A DNA stretch of 64,000 nt. Origin: an uncultured Clostridia bacterium (lineage in GTDB: Bacteria; Bacillota; Clostridia; Christensenellales; Aristaeellaceae). Below, one piece after another: positions 14,596 through 22,835 of the stretch. Each line of letters begins with the position of its first letter. Position 1 is the stretch's first letter. The stretch lies in contig CAKULG010000012.1 in NCBI GenBank assembly GCA_934667105.1, forward strand, positions 41,140 through 105,139. The letters run 5' to 3'. The notes under the pieces were generated by a model that made no database searches, was not told the origin of the DNA, and saw only the letters and a list, made by a program, of their open reading frames with translations. The translations under genes and the position numbers were made by a program.

Positions 14596-15996
14596 ATGAA
14601 GAAACTTTCTCGCTTCCTGGCCATTTTGGCCGTTTTTGCCCTTAGTCTGGGGCTGATGAGCGCCCTGGCTGAGGAGCAGGATATGCAGCGCCAATACGAC
14701 GACGCCGTTCAGCGCCTGGGCAAATACCTGCTGAAACTTAAGCAGGAGCCGGTGGACATCGCCCAGGTGGCGGAGGATTTCAAAGCACTGGGCAGCTATG
14801 AGGGCAGCAACGCCTTCTATTATTATGCCAAGGGCCTGGCCGACGCGGCCGCCGGGGAATATGCCCAGCTGCCCATCTATGCCGAAGCGCTTTCCATGAA
14901 CGCCGCCTTTGACGAGCGGCTGACCGCGCTGCGGGCCAAGGGCGTGGCCCTGCCCGGCGTGGAAGCGTGGGCGGCGTATCTGAACGCCCGGGCCGCCGAG
15001 GCCCAGGGGGATTACGCCCAGGCCGCGGCCCAGTATCAGAAATGCCTGGATTTCATGGACGCGCAGGATCGCATTCTGGTTTCTCTGGCCCTGGCGAAGC
15101 AGCAGCCCGCCGCCAGCGCCACGGAAGCCCCCGCCGCCCCAGCCGCGCCTTCTTTGTCCGCCGCCGTCACGGGCCGCAGCGTCAGCCTGAATTGGTCCAG
15201 CGTAAACGGCGCCACCAATTACAGCCTCTATCGCCGCCGCACCAATTATGACAGCAATTATCAGCTGGTCGCCAGCGGTATGAACACGGCCTTCCAGGAT
15301 ACCGGGGTCAGCGGCAACTATTACTATTCGTATTATGTGGCCGTCATCGACGCAAAGGGCAATCAGCTGCGCTCCAACGAGGTGAGCGTCCTGCTGCGGG
15401 ACGGCGGCGTGAGCGTAAGCAGCAAAAATACCAATACGAATACCAACGCAAACGACAATAACAATAAGAACAACAACGCCGCCTCCTCCAAAAGCGAGGC
15501 CAGCGCAGACAATAAAAACAACGCGGAGAATAACACCAAGGTCGATAATAAAAACGAAGCGGATAACCGCACCAACGTGGACGTGAAGCAGGATGTGGAC
15601 GTAATCATCGTCCTCCCCACTGCCAAGCCTGAAACCTGGTCCGCTTGGTCGGAATGGTCCACGAACCCCGTCAGCAGCAGCGCCACCCGCCAGGTGGAAA
15701 CCCGGGTGGAAAAGGGAGCCTCCACCCAATCTCAACAATATACCTATTCCCGTTGGTATTATTATAACACCGCCTGGGGAAAATACACCCATTTCTACAC
15801 CCAGTATACCGGCTCCAATTACAAAAAGGACAGCGGCTCCTGGCAATATAAAACCACCAAGGAGCCCCTGGCCAAGGTGACGCCCATCGACGGGCATCAA
15901 CAGTATAGCGGCGGCTGGTGGAACGAAAAAGTGGAAACGGTAGTCACCTCCACCTCCGCCGTAACCTATTATCGCTATCGCGATCTTCTGAATTAA
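14596..15996 (+). CDS. secreted multidomain protein: helical repeats, FN3-like domain, Asn-rich linker, WSxWS domain
   Basis: 466 aa. Signal peptide at residues 1-25 (cleavage after ALA). Residues 30-170 are helical and TPR-like (AYLNARAAEAQGDYAQAAAQYQ). An Ala/Pro linker leads to an FN3-like domain (SLSAAVTGRSVSLNWSSV, NYSLYRRRTNY) at about 180-270. A strikingly Asn/Lys-rich low-complexity linker (about 275-330) follows, and the C-terminus begins WSAWSEWSTNPV with TRQVETRVE and many aromatic residues, reminiscent of thrombospondin-like repeats seen in secreted clostridial proteins. Probably a cell-surface or extracellular adhesin-like or polymer-binding protein; the function is unknown. It has its own promoter. 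Confidence 0.8.
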   Translation: MKKLSRFLAILAVFALSLGLMSALAEEQDMQRQYDDAVQRLGKYLLKLKQEPVDIAQVAEDFKALGSYEGSNAFYYYAKGLADAAAGEYAQLPIYAEALSMNAAFDERLTALRAKGVALPGVEAWAAYLNARAAEAQGDYAQAAAQYQKCLDFMDAQDRILVSLALAKQQPAASATEAPAAPAAPSLSAAVTGRSVSLNWSSVNGATNYSLYRRRTNYDSNYQLVASGMNTAFQDTGVSGNYYYSYYVAVIDAKGNQLRSNEVSVLLRDGGVSVSSKNTNTNTNANDNNNKNNNAASSKSEASADNKNNAENNTKVDNKNEADNRTNVDVKQDVDVIIVLPTAKPETWSAWSEWSTNPVSSSATRQVETRVEKGASTQSQQYTYSRWYYYNTAWGKYTHFYTQYTGSNYKKDSGSWQYKTTKEPLAKVTPIDGHQQYSGGWWNEKVETVVTSTSAVTYYRYRDLLN

Positions 15997-16017
15997 GAAA
16001 TAAGAAAGTAAATACCC

Positions 16018-16062
16018 TGCGGGGAAGCCGTTCTTTGAAAATCAAAGCCCGGCTCCCCCGCA
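16018..16062. repeat. intergenic hairpin family, after the secreted-protein gene
   Basis: TGCGGGGAAGCCG TTCTTTGAAAATCAAAG CCCGGCTCCCCCGCA, 21 nt past the stop and before the cggR promoter; likely terminator. Confidence 0.7.
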
Positions 16063-16113
16063 TTGCTTTATCTCCCCCGCTTCCGAAGCGACAAAAAAAA
16101 GACAATTGGGTGC

Positions 16114-16142
16114 TTTACATCCACGGCGCGGTATGATATACT
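16114..16142 (+). promoter_or_regulatory. promoter of the cggR-pgk-tpiA operon
   Basis: TTTACA (16114), 17 nt, TATACT (16137-16142), directly upstream of the CggR-type operator. Confidence 0.85.
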
Positions 16143-16149
16143 TGGAAGT

Positions 16150-16184
16150 GGGGCATAATTTGCCCAGCGGGGCAAAGATTGTCC
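16150..16184 (+). promoter_or_regulatory. CggR-type tandem operator
   Basis: GGGGC-N6-TGCCC, 3 nt, GGGGC-N6-TGTCC. This mirrors the tandem direct repeats bound by CggR in Bacillus (CGGGAC-N6-TGTC type). It overlaps the expected transcription start, so bound CggR would block elongation, with relief by fructose-1,6-bisphosphate as known for the family. Confidence 0.75.
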
Positions 16185-16202
16185 GTGAAGGGAGAGAAAG
16201 GA

Positions 16203-17237
16203 ATGCTGGAGCCGCTGAAGGTGCTAAGCCGCATCGCGCCCGATCTGATGGCGGATATTGGCCGCCGGGCGCAGGTGCTTTCCAGCATTGAAAGCATGCA
16301 GCCGGTGGGGCGGCGGGCCCTGGCGGCGCGGCTGAATCTGCCCGAGCGCGAGGTGCGGGCGGCGGCGGCGGCGCTGAAGGAGCAGGGGCTCATCGCCATG
16401 GACGCGGCGGGCATGCAATTAACCGCCCAGGCCCAGGAGGTTCTTCCCGGCGCGCGGGAGCTGAGCCGCTCCATGTTCGGGCTCACCCGGCTGGAGCAGC
16501 GGCTTTCCCAGCTGCTGGGCATCGCCCAGGTGGTGGTGGTGGCCGGAAACGCGGACGCGGAACCCCAGGTGCTGCGGGAGGTGGGCCGCGCGGCGGCGCA
16601 CCGGGTGCATAAAATGCTGCGCAGCGGCATGACGCTGGCCGTAGCCGGGGGCAACACCATGGGCGAGGTGGCCCGGGGCATGCAATCCGCCGCGGCCATG
16701 GATGTGATGGTGGTGCCCGCCCGGGGCGGCGTGGGCCCCGCGGTGGAAACCCAGGCCAACGCCGTGGCGGCGGAAATCGCCCGGCGGCTGGGCGGCAGGC
16801 ACCAGGTGATTCATCTGCCCGATAATCTGGATGCGGCGGCCCTGCAGGAAATGAGCCGCCTGCCCGAGGTGCGGGAGGCGCTGGAGGTGCTGCGGCGCAC
16901 CGATCTGATTATCCACGGCGTAGGCCGGGCGGATGAAATGGCGCAGAAGCGCCGCCTGCCCCCCGAAACGATGGAAAAGCTGAAAAGCAAGCGCGCCGTG
17001 GGCGAGGCGTTCGGCGATTTCTTCGATTTCGAGGGCCGGAACGTGCTGCAAATGAGCACGGTGAGCGCCGGATTGCAGCATAAGGATTGCCGCCTGGTGG
17101 CGGTGGCGGCGGGCGAAAAAAAGGCGGAGGCCATTATCGCCGCAGCTCGGCATGAAAAGCACGATTCCCTCATCACCGACGAGGCGGCGGCGAAAAAAAT
17201 CGTATCGCTGCTGCAAGGGGCGGATAGCGCCCGCTGA
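16203..17237 (+). CDS. cggR: central glycolytic genes regulator CggR (SorC/DeoR family)
   Basis: 344 aa from the ATG at 16203 (AGGGAGAGAAAGG upstream). The N-terminal winged helix (residues 15-75) is followed by the sugar-phosphate-binding SorC domain, with TLAVAGGNTMGEVARGM, VVPARGGVG, LIIHGVGRADEMA, and GEAFGDFFD. CggR represses glycolytic genes and is released by fructose-1,6-bisphosphate. The gene sits directly upstream of pgk and tpiA behind a matching operator, so it is autoregulated. In most relatives gapA comes next, but here only 77 nt separate it from pgk. Confidence 0.93.
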   Translation: MLEPLKVLSRIAPDLMADIGRRAQVLSSIESMQPVGRRALAARLNLPEREVRAAAAALKEQGLIAMDAAGMQLTAQAQEVLPGARELSRSMFGLTRLEQRLSQLLGIAQVVVVAGNADAEPQVLREVGRAAAHRVHKMLRSGMTLAVAGGNTMGEVARGMQSAAAMDVMVVPARGGVGPAVETQANAVAAEIARRLGGRHQVIHLPDNLDAAALQEMSRLPEVREALEVLRRTDLIIHGVGRADEMAQKRRLPPETMEKLKSKRAVGEAFGDFFDFEGRNVLQMSTVSAGLQHKDCRLVAVAAGEKKAEAIIAAARHEKHDSLITDEAAAKKIVSLLQGADSAR

Positions 17238-17314
17238 AAATAACGATACCACGGCCCGCGGGCCTTGGCATACAACACCCCAACGAATTATTATCAATTA
17301 AAGGAGTGTCTGGC

Positions 17315-18505
17315 ATGAACATGAACAAGAAAACCATCGAGGACGTGGACGTAAACGGCAAGCGCGTATTGGTTCGCGTGGATTTCAACGTGCCCATGGA
17401 CGAGGACAAGAACATCACCGATGAAAACCGCATTCTGGGCGCTCTGCCCACCATCCAGTATCTTCTCAAGCACGGGGCGAAGGTTGTGCTGTGCAGCCAT
17501 ATGGGCCGTCCCAAGGGCGAATTCAACATGAAATATTCCCTGGCCCCCGTGGCCAAGCGCCTGGGCGAGCTGCTGGGCATGGAAGTGAAGATGGCCAAGG
17601 ACGTTATCGGCCCCGACGCGGAAGCCACCGTGGCCTCCCTGAAGGAGGGCGAGGTGTGCCTGCTGGAGAACCTGCGCTTCCATAAGGAAGAGGAAAAGAA
17701 CGATCCCGAATTCGCCAAGAAGCTGGCCTCCTTCGGCGAAATCTATGTGAACGACGCTTTCGGCACCGCGCACCGCGCCCATGCCTCCACTGCGGGCGTC
17801 ACCCAGTATCTGCCCTCCGTGTGCGGCTTCCTGATTGAAAAAGAGCTGCGCATCATGGGCGGCGCGCTGGAAAACCCCGATCGGCCCTTCCTGGCCATTC
17901 TGGGCGGCGCGAAGGTTTCCGATAAGATCGGCGTGATTAACAACCTGCTGGAAAAGGTGGATGTGCTCATCATCGGCGGCGGCATGGCCTATACCTTCCA
18001 GAAGGCCATGGGCGGCCACATCGGCAACAGCCTGTGCGAGGATGATAAGCTGGATCTGGCCAAGGAGCTGCTGGCCCGGGCCGCTTACAAGGGCAAGCGC
18101 ATCGTGCTGCCCGTGGATAACGAAGCGGGCGACGCCTTCAAAAACGATTGCCTGCACATCACCGTGCATTCCCAGGAAATCCCCGACGGCTTTGAGGGCA
18201 TGGACATCGGCCCCGTGACCCGGGAAATGTTCGTGAATGAAGTTAAGCGCGCCCGCACCATCATCTGGAACGGCCCCATGGGCGTTTCCGAATTCCCCAC
18301 CTTCGCCGCCGGCACCCGCGCCGTGGCGGAAGCGGTGGCCGCCAACCCCGGCATCACCATCATTGGCGGCGGCGACAGCGCCGCGGCGATCCAGAAGCTG
18401 GGCTTTGCCGATAAGGTGACTCATGTGTCCACCGGCGGCGGCGCTTCCCTGGAATTCCTGGAAGGCATCGAGCTGCCCGGTATCGCGGCGCTGGATGACA
18501 AGTAA
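17315..18505 (+). CDS. pgk: phosphoglycerate kinase
   Basis: 396 aa from the ATG at 17315, 8 nt after AAAGGAG. All family motifs are present: RVDFNVPMD, the substrate loop SHMGRPKG, LLENLRFHKEEE, NDAFGTAHRAHAS, LGGAKVSDKI, the nucleotide site WNGPMGVSEFP, and the C-terminal IGGGDSAAAI and STGGGASLEFLEG. It interconverts 1,3-bisphosphoglycerate and 3-phosphoglycerate with ADP/ATP in glycolysis. Second gene of the CggR-controlled operon. A stem-loop (18522-18531/18560-18569) sits between it and tpiA and may tune mRNA stability. Confidence 0.98.
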   Translation: MNMNKKTIEDVDVNGKRVLVRVDFNVPMDEDKNITDENRILGALPTIQYLLKHGAKVVLCSHMGRPKGEFNMKYSLAPVAKRLGELLGMEVKMAKDVIGPDAEATVASLKEGEVCLLENLRFHKEEEKNDPEFAKKLASFGEIYVNDAFGTAHRAHASTAGVTQYLPSVCGFLIEKELRIMGGALENPDRPFLAILGGAKVSDKIGVINNLLEKVDVLIIGGGMAYTFQKAMGGHIGNSLCEDDKLDLAKELLARAAYKGKRIVLPVDNEAGDAFKNDCLHITVHSQEIPDGFEGMDIGPVTREMFVNEVKRARTIIWNGPMGVSEFPTFAAGTRAVAEAVAANPGITIIGGGDSAAAIQKLGFADKVTHVSTGGGASLEFLEGIELPGIAALDDK

Positions 18506-18521
18506 TTCATTCTGAATCCCA

Positions 18522-18569
18522 CGCAGGCGGGGGGTTCCGGGCCCAAGGGCGAGGAATCTCCCGCCTGCG
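18522..18569 (+). other. intercistronic stem-loop between pgk and tpiA
   Basis: CGCAGGCGGG and CCCGCCTGCG can pair over a 28-nt loop, with no U tract. Possibly an RNA-processing or stability element in the glycolytic transcript. Confidence 0.45.
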
Positions 18570-18616
18570 CCTACGAGACAACATTCCCAATTCCAATGCG
18601 TTTATAGGAGGCACTT

Positions 18617-19369
18617 ATGCGTACACCCATTATTGCCGGCAACTGGAAAATGAACAAAACCCCCGCCGAGGCCAAGGCCCTCATCAGCGAACTCAAGCCC
18701 CTGGTGGCGGACGCCAAGGCCACCGTGGTTATCTGCGTGCCCTTTGTGGATCTGTGCACCGCGCTGAAGGAAACCGAAGGCTCCAACATCCATGTGGGCG
18801 CGGAAAACGTGCATTTTAAAGAATCCGGCGCGTATACCGGCGAAATCTCCGCCCCCATGCTCAAGGAAATGGGCGTGGAATACGTCATCATCGGCCACAG
18901 CGAACGCCGCCAGTATTTCGGCGAAACCGACGCCACCGTGAATCTGCGCACCCTGGCCGCCGTGAAGGCGGGGCTCATCCCCATTATCTGCGTGGGCGAG
19001 CGTAAGGAAGAGCGCGAAGCGGGCTATACCAACGCCCTGGTGGAATACCAGACCCTGATCGCCCTCAACGGCCTCACCGAAGAAGAAATTAAAAACGTGG
19101 TCATCGCCTACGAGCCCGTCTGGGCCATCGGCACCGGCCTCACCGCCACCGACGAGCAGGCCAACGAAACCATCGGCGTCATCCGCGCCGCTATCGCCCG
19201 CAAGTACGGCCAGGCCGTGGCCGACGCTGTGCGCATCCAGTACGGCGGCAGCATGAACCCCAAGAACGTGAAGGGCCTTATGGCGCAGCCCGAAATCGAC
19301 GGCGGCCTCATCGGCGGCGCTTCCCTCAAGGCTCCCGATTTCTCTCAGGTCGTTCTGTTCGATCGGTAA
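18617..19369 (+). CDS. tpiA: triosephosphate isomerase
   Basis: 250 aa, standard length. AGNWKMNKT carries the N-terminal Asn/Lys catalytic pair, IIGHSERR the electrophilic His, AYEPVWAIGTG the catalytic Glu, and QYGGSMNPKN plus GGLIGGASL bind the phosphate. It interconverts dihydroxyacetone phosphate and glyceraldehyde-3-phosphate. TAGGAGG lies 8 nt before the ATG. It is the third gene of the cggR operon; the pgm and eno genes usual in this operon are not in the window. A member of the intergenic hairpin family follows. Confidence 0.98.
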   Translation: MRTPIIAGNWKMNKTPAEAKALISELKPLVADAKATVVICVPFVDLCTALKETEGSNIHVGAENVHFKESGAYTGEISAPMLKEMGVEYVIIGHSERRQYFGETDATVNLRTLAAVKAGLIPIICVGERKEEREAGYTNALVEYQTLIALNGLTEEEIKNVVIAYEPVWAIGTGLTATDEQANETIGVIRAAIARKYGQAVADAVRIQYGGSMNPKNVKGLMAQPEIDGGLIGGASLKAPDFSQVVLFDR

Positions 19370-19384
19370 AGAAAAGGAAATAAT

Positions 19385-19425
19385 GCGGGGGAACCATTCT
19401 TTGTTGGTCAAAGAACGGTTCCCCC
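19385..19425. repeat. intergenic hairpin family, after tpiA
   Basis: GCGGGGGAACC ATTCTTTGTTGGTCAAAGAA CGGTTCCCCC, 15 nt past the tpiA stop. Confidence 0.75.
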
Positions 19426-19664
19426 TTCCGCAACCTCAATCGGCGCGGCGGATCGCTGCCGCGCCCCCCGCTTGTTTCGGTTGACTCGCTCAGCTCCCCC
19501 CTCCAAGAAAACCGATTGGGTAGGGACAGGACATAAAAAAAACAGCTTGCTTCTCCGCCAGCAAACGGAAACGGGATGAAAAAAGCCCCCCCTCTGTTCC
19601 GTTTGCGGAAAAACAAGCTGATTTTTTATTGCCTCCTCCTATCCAATCGGCTTTCTTGAGGGGC
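19385..19664. repeat. composite intergenic repeat
   Basis: After the hairpin come modules found in other gaps: CTTCCGCAACCTCAATCGG at about 19425, GGTTGACTCGCT near 19489, CCAAGAAAACCGATTGGG near 19503, AACAGCTTGCTTCTCCG near 19541, its inverted partner AACAAGCTGATT near 19613, and CCAATCGGCTTTCTTGAGG near 19643. The inverted pairs are nested. No gene is supported in 19370-19690. Confidence 0.65.
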
Positions 19665-19690
19665 GGAAGGCAAAGCCCTTCGCCCCGCGC

Positions 19691-20791
19691 TCAGCCGATT
19701 CGCAGCGCTTGGTAGACCGCGTTCCGCAGGGGGGCGTGGAAAACAGGGCGAATGGCGGTCCACCCCGACACATGGGTGATAAAAGCGATGGAAACGCCGT
19801 TTTCGCAATCGCACAGCTCATAGGAGCCCGCCGCGCCGTCCCAGCCGAATTCGCCCAAGGGAGAGGGCTGGCCCTGGCTTTTATCCACCAGCACCCGCAC
19901 GCCCAGACCGTAGCTATAGCCGGGCCCGGCAGGGCAGCCGAAGGCGGGATCCTTCACCAGGCGGGACAGCTGCTCGGTGTGCAGCAGCGCCACGGTTTCG
20001 GGCCGGAGCAGGGCGTAGCCCTCCCGGCTTTGGCCCTTGCAGGCCAGCGCGTCCACCAGGCGGGCCATATCTTCCGCCGTGCTGACCACGCCCGCGCCGC
20101 CGCTGTAATAATGCGGGTTCAGCATATACACGCATTCGCAGGGCATTTTTTCATAGGCGCGGGTCTTTTCATCAAAGCGATACTGGGGAGCGATTTCCTC
20201 CGGCTGGAAGGAAAAAGAGGTGCGCGTCATGCCCAGGGGGCCGAAAACCTCCTCCTGCATATACTGGCCGAAGGGCTTGCCCGTAACCTGCTCCGCCACC
20301 GCGGCCAGCACGTCGTGGCACAGGCTGTATTGGAAGCGATCGCCGGGGTTGAAGCACAGGGGGGATTCCACGAAGGAATTGACCACGCTGACGGTGTTCG
20401 CCCCGGGCTGGGCGGCGGCGGTGCGGATGGGCGGTTTGGAAAAATCATAATCCAGGCCGCCGCTCATGGTGAACAGATGGCGCACCGTCATCACGGTTTC
20501 GGGGGCCCGGCGCACCCCGTTTTCCAGCAGAAACGCCTTTTCAAAGGCGGGCAGATAGCGGGCGACGGGCGCGTCCAGCTCCACCAGCCCCCGCTCCACC
20601 AACCGCAGCACCCCCGTCACCGTCATCAGCTTGGAGCAGCTGTACAGAAAAAAGCGCTTGCCCAGGCCCTCCTGGCCCCGGTGAGCGTGAAACAGCACCC
20701 GGTGATCCTTTTGCACCAGCACCTCGCAATAGGGAAGGCCCAGGGCCTCCAGCGCGTCCAGATCGCGCTCCACGGGCTGAAAATCATACAT
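19691..20791 (-). CDS. serine hydrolase of the beta-lactamase / penicillin-binding (class C-like) family
   Basis: 366 aa from the ATG at 20791, preceded by AAAGGAG. S51-C-S-K54 is the SxxK nucleophile motif (FLYSCSKLMTVTG), followed by LPAFEKAFL, VRHLFTMSGGLDYD, and GGAGVVSTAEDMARL, all usual in this esterase/peptidase family. The second motif reads YSL rather than YxN, a possible variation. No signal peptide, so it is probably cytoplasmic, and esterase or D-aminopeptidase activity is more likely than antibiotic resistance. Last gene of a four-gene minus-strand operon starting at 23611. Confidence 0.88.
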   Translation of the reverse strand: MYDFQPVERDLDALEALGLPYCEVLVQKDHRVLFHAHRGQEGLGKRFFLYSCSKLMTVTGVLRLVERGLVELDAPVARYLPAFEKAFLLENGVRRAPETVMTVRHLFTMSGGLDYDFSKPPIRTAAAQPGANTVSVVNSFVESPLCFNPGDRFQYSLCHDVLAAVAEQVTGKPFGQYMQEEVFGPLGMTRTSFSFQPEEIAPQYRFDEKTRAYEKMPCECVYMLNPHYYSGGAGVVSTAEDMARLVDALACKGQSREGYALLRPETVALLHTEQLSRLVKDPAFGCPAGPGYSYGLGVRVLVDKSQGQPSPLGEFGWDGAAGSYELCDCENGVSIAFITHVSGWTAIRPVFHAPLRNAVYQALRIG

Positions 20792-20808
20792 GGCGTTATT
20801 TCTCCTTT

Positions 20809-21942
20809 TCATTTGTTTCCCGCCAGGAAAAGCCGCAGCGCGTTGCGGGCGGCGGCCAGCAGGTTTTCCTCCGCCTCCGTCAGCGCCTTTTCCAGGGGCA
20901 CGGGGCCGGGGCAGATGGGAAACGCCGCGGTGAGCCCCTGGGCATAGGCCGCGTCCAGGGGGCCCGTCAGGCCGCCCACCAGCGCCGCGCAGGGGACCCC
21001 CTGCTTTTTCGCCCGTCGGGCCACGCCGATCACCGCCTTGCCCCGCAGGCTTTGCGCATCCAGCCAGCCCTCCCCGGTGAGCACCAGGGCGGCATTGGCC
21101 AGCAGGCCGTCGAAGCCCGTAATATCCAGCACGGCCTCGATGCCCATTTGCATCTCTCCGCCCAGCAGCGCGGCCATGCCGCCGCCCATGCCCCCCGCCG
21201 CGCCCGCGCCGGGGATGCGCAGCATATCCACCCCCGTATCCCGCAGGGCCACGCGCGCAAGATGGGCCAGGCCCGCGTCCAGCCGGGCGATCATGGCCGC
21301 GTCCGCCCCCTTCTGGGGGCCGAACACCGCCGCCGCCCCCTGGGGGCCGCAGAGGGGGTTATCAATATCGCACATCACCCGCAGCCGCACCCCGGAAAGC
21401 GCCTGCCGGGCGGGGGCGCAGTCAATGCGCGCGATCTGGCAAAGCGTTTCCCCCGTGGGGCAAAACGCCCGGCCCGCCGCATCCAGAAAGCGCACCCCCA
21501 GGGCCGCCGCCGCGCCGCAGCCGCCGTCGTTGGTGGCACTGCCGCCCAGGCCCAGAATGATCTCCCGAGCGCCCTTTTCCAGCGCGTCCCGCATCAATTG
21601 GCCCACGCCGAGGGTGGTGGTTTTTTCGGGGTTCCGCTTCTCCCCTGCCAGGGGCAGGCCCGCCGCCGCGGCCATTTCCACCACGGCGGTTTTCTCATTC
21701 AGCCGACCATAGAAGCTGGGGCGCGTTTCGCCAAAAGGCCCCGCCGCCGGCAGGGCGATTTTTTCGCCCCCCAGAGCGGCGAGAAAGGCGTCCACCGTGC
21801 CCTCGCCCCCATCCGCCACTGGCAGCGCCCGGCAGGGAACCCCCGGCGCCTCCAGGGCGGCGGCCCGCGCCATCGCGGCGCACACCTGCATGGAGGACAG
21901 GCTGCCCTTAAAGGAATCGGGAATGCAGATAATTTCTTTCAT
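20809..21942 (-). CDS. glycerate kinase (GlxK/GarK type)
   Basis: 377 aa from the ATG at 21942 (GGAGG 5 nt upstream). Family motifs include IPDSFKGSLSS at the N-terminus, LPVADGGEGTVDAF, ILGLGGSATNDGGCGAA, GAGAAGGMGGG, and LTGEGWLDAQS. These enzymes phosphorylate D-glycerate to 2-phosphoglycerate, feeding lower glycolysis in the cytoplasm. It sits between the YitT gene and the serine hydrolase with short gaps, suggesting one transcript. Confidence 0.95.
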   Translation of the reverse strand: MKEIICIPDSFKGSLSSMQVCAAMARAAALEAPGVPCRALPVADGGEGTVDAFLAALGGEKIALPAAGPFGETRPSFYGRLNEKTAVVEMAAAAGLPLAGEKRNPEKTTTLGVGQLMRDALEKGAREIILGLGGSATNDGGCGAAAALGVRFLDAAGRAFCPTGETLCQIARIDCAPARQALSGVRLRVMCDIDNPLCGPQGAAAVFGPQKGADAAMIARLDAGLAHLARVALRDTGVDMLRIPGAGAAGGMGGGMAALLGGEMQMGIEAVLDITGFDGLLANAALVLTGEGWLDAQSLRGKAVIGVARRAKKQGVPCAALVGGLTGPLDAAYAQGLTAAFPICPGPVPLEKALTEAEENLLAAARNALRLFLAGNK

Positions 21943-21953
21943 CACGGCCTCCC

Positions 21954-22835
21954 TTATTCCGTCATGCCCCGGAAGCCCTTGCCGATGATTTCGCTGGAGG
22001 AGGTGATGGTGATGAAGGAATGGGGATCGGCGGCGCGCACGAAGGTTTGCAGCTTCAGCGCCTGGGAGCGGTTCACCACCGCCATTACCACCTGGCGCTT
22101 CTCATGGCTGTAGGAGCCCACGCCCTCCGTCACCGTGGCGCTGTGATTCAATTCCTTCATAATATAATCGCAGATGGGCGCGGCGTTCGCCGTCACGATG
22201 TGGAACACCTTGCACGTGCGCAGGTTATCCATCACCGTATCCACCAGCACGGATTTGAGGAACAGGCCGAACAGGGAGATCAGCCCCGTCTCCATCCCGA
22301 AGGCGAAGCAGGACCAGAGCGCCACCGTCACATCCGCCAGGGCCAGGCCCGTGCCAATGTTGAAATGCGAATATTTTTTAATCAGCATGGCGATTACATC
22401 CGTGCCGCCTGAGGACGCGCCCACCTGAAACAGCAGCGCCGTGCCCACGGAGGGCAGCGCCACGGCGAAGATCAATTCCAGCAGAGGCTGGCTGGTCATG
22501 GGCGCGCTCATAGGAAGGGCCCATTCGAAAAACATGGTGGCTAGGGAGGAAACCACCGTGGCGTAGGCGGTGCGCAGGCCAAAGGAGCGGCCCAGGCACA
22601 AAACCCCCACCAACAGCAGCAGGAGATTGAGAATCAAATTCAGCGTGGCGGTGGTGAGCCCAGGCAGATACCGGTGCATCAGGATGGAAAGGCCGCTGAC
22701 GCCGCCGGTGGTGAAATGATTGGGGAATTTAAAGAAATAAACGCCCATGGCCACCAGCACCGCGCCCAAATTCAACAGCGCCGCTTCCCGCCACCAGCCC
22801 AGGGAAAACAGCGCGGGCTTTTCTGCGTTTTTCAT
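21954..22835 (-). CDS. YitT-family membrane protein
   Basis: 293 aa. Five to six hydrophobic helices in residues 15-195 with family signatures (VYFFKFPNHFTTGGVSGLS, GASSGGTDVIAMLIKKYS), then the DUF2179 domain (ATVTEGVGSYSHEKRQVVMA) at the C-terminus, a complete YitT layout. It is an inner-membrane protein of unknown transport function. Its ATGA overlaps the end of the esterase gene. Confidence 0.94.
   Translation of the reverse strand: MKNAEKPALFSLGWWREAALLNLGAVLVAMGVYFFKFPNHFTTGGVSGLSILMHRYLPGLTTATLNLILNLLLLLVGVLCLGRSFGLRTAYATVVSSLATMFFEWALPMSAPMTSQPLLELIFAVALPSVGTALLFQVGASSGGTDVIAMLIKKYSHFNIGTGLALADVTVALWSCFAFGMETGLISLFGLFLKSVLVDTVMDNLRTCKVFHIVTANAAPICDYIMKELNHSATVTEGVGSYSHEKRQVVMAVVNRSQALKLQTFVRAADPHSFITITSSSEIIGKGFRGMTE

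Noticed and set aside
19691..20791. Antibiotic-resistance beta-lactamase
   Set aside because: SxxK is present but there is no signal peptide, the second motif differs from YxN and the operon is metabolic; a cytoplasmic esterase or peptidase is more likely.
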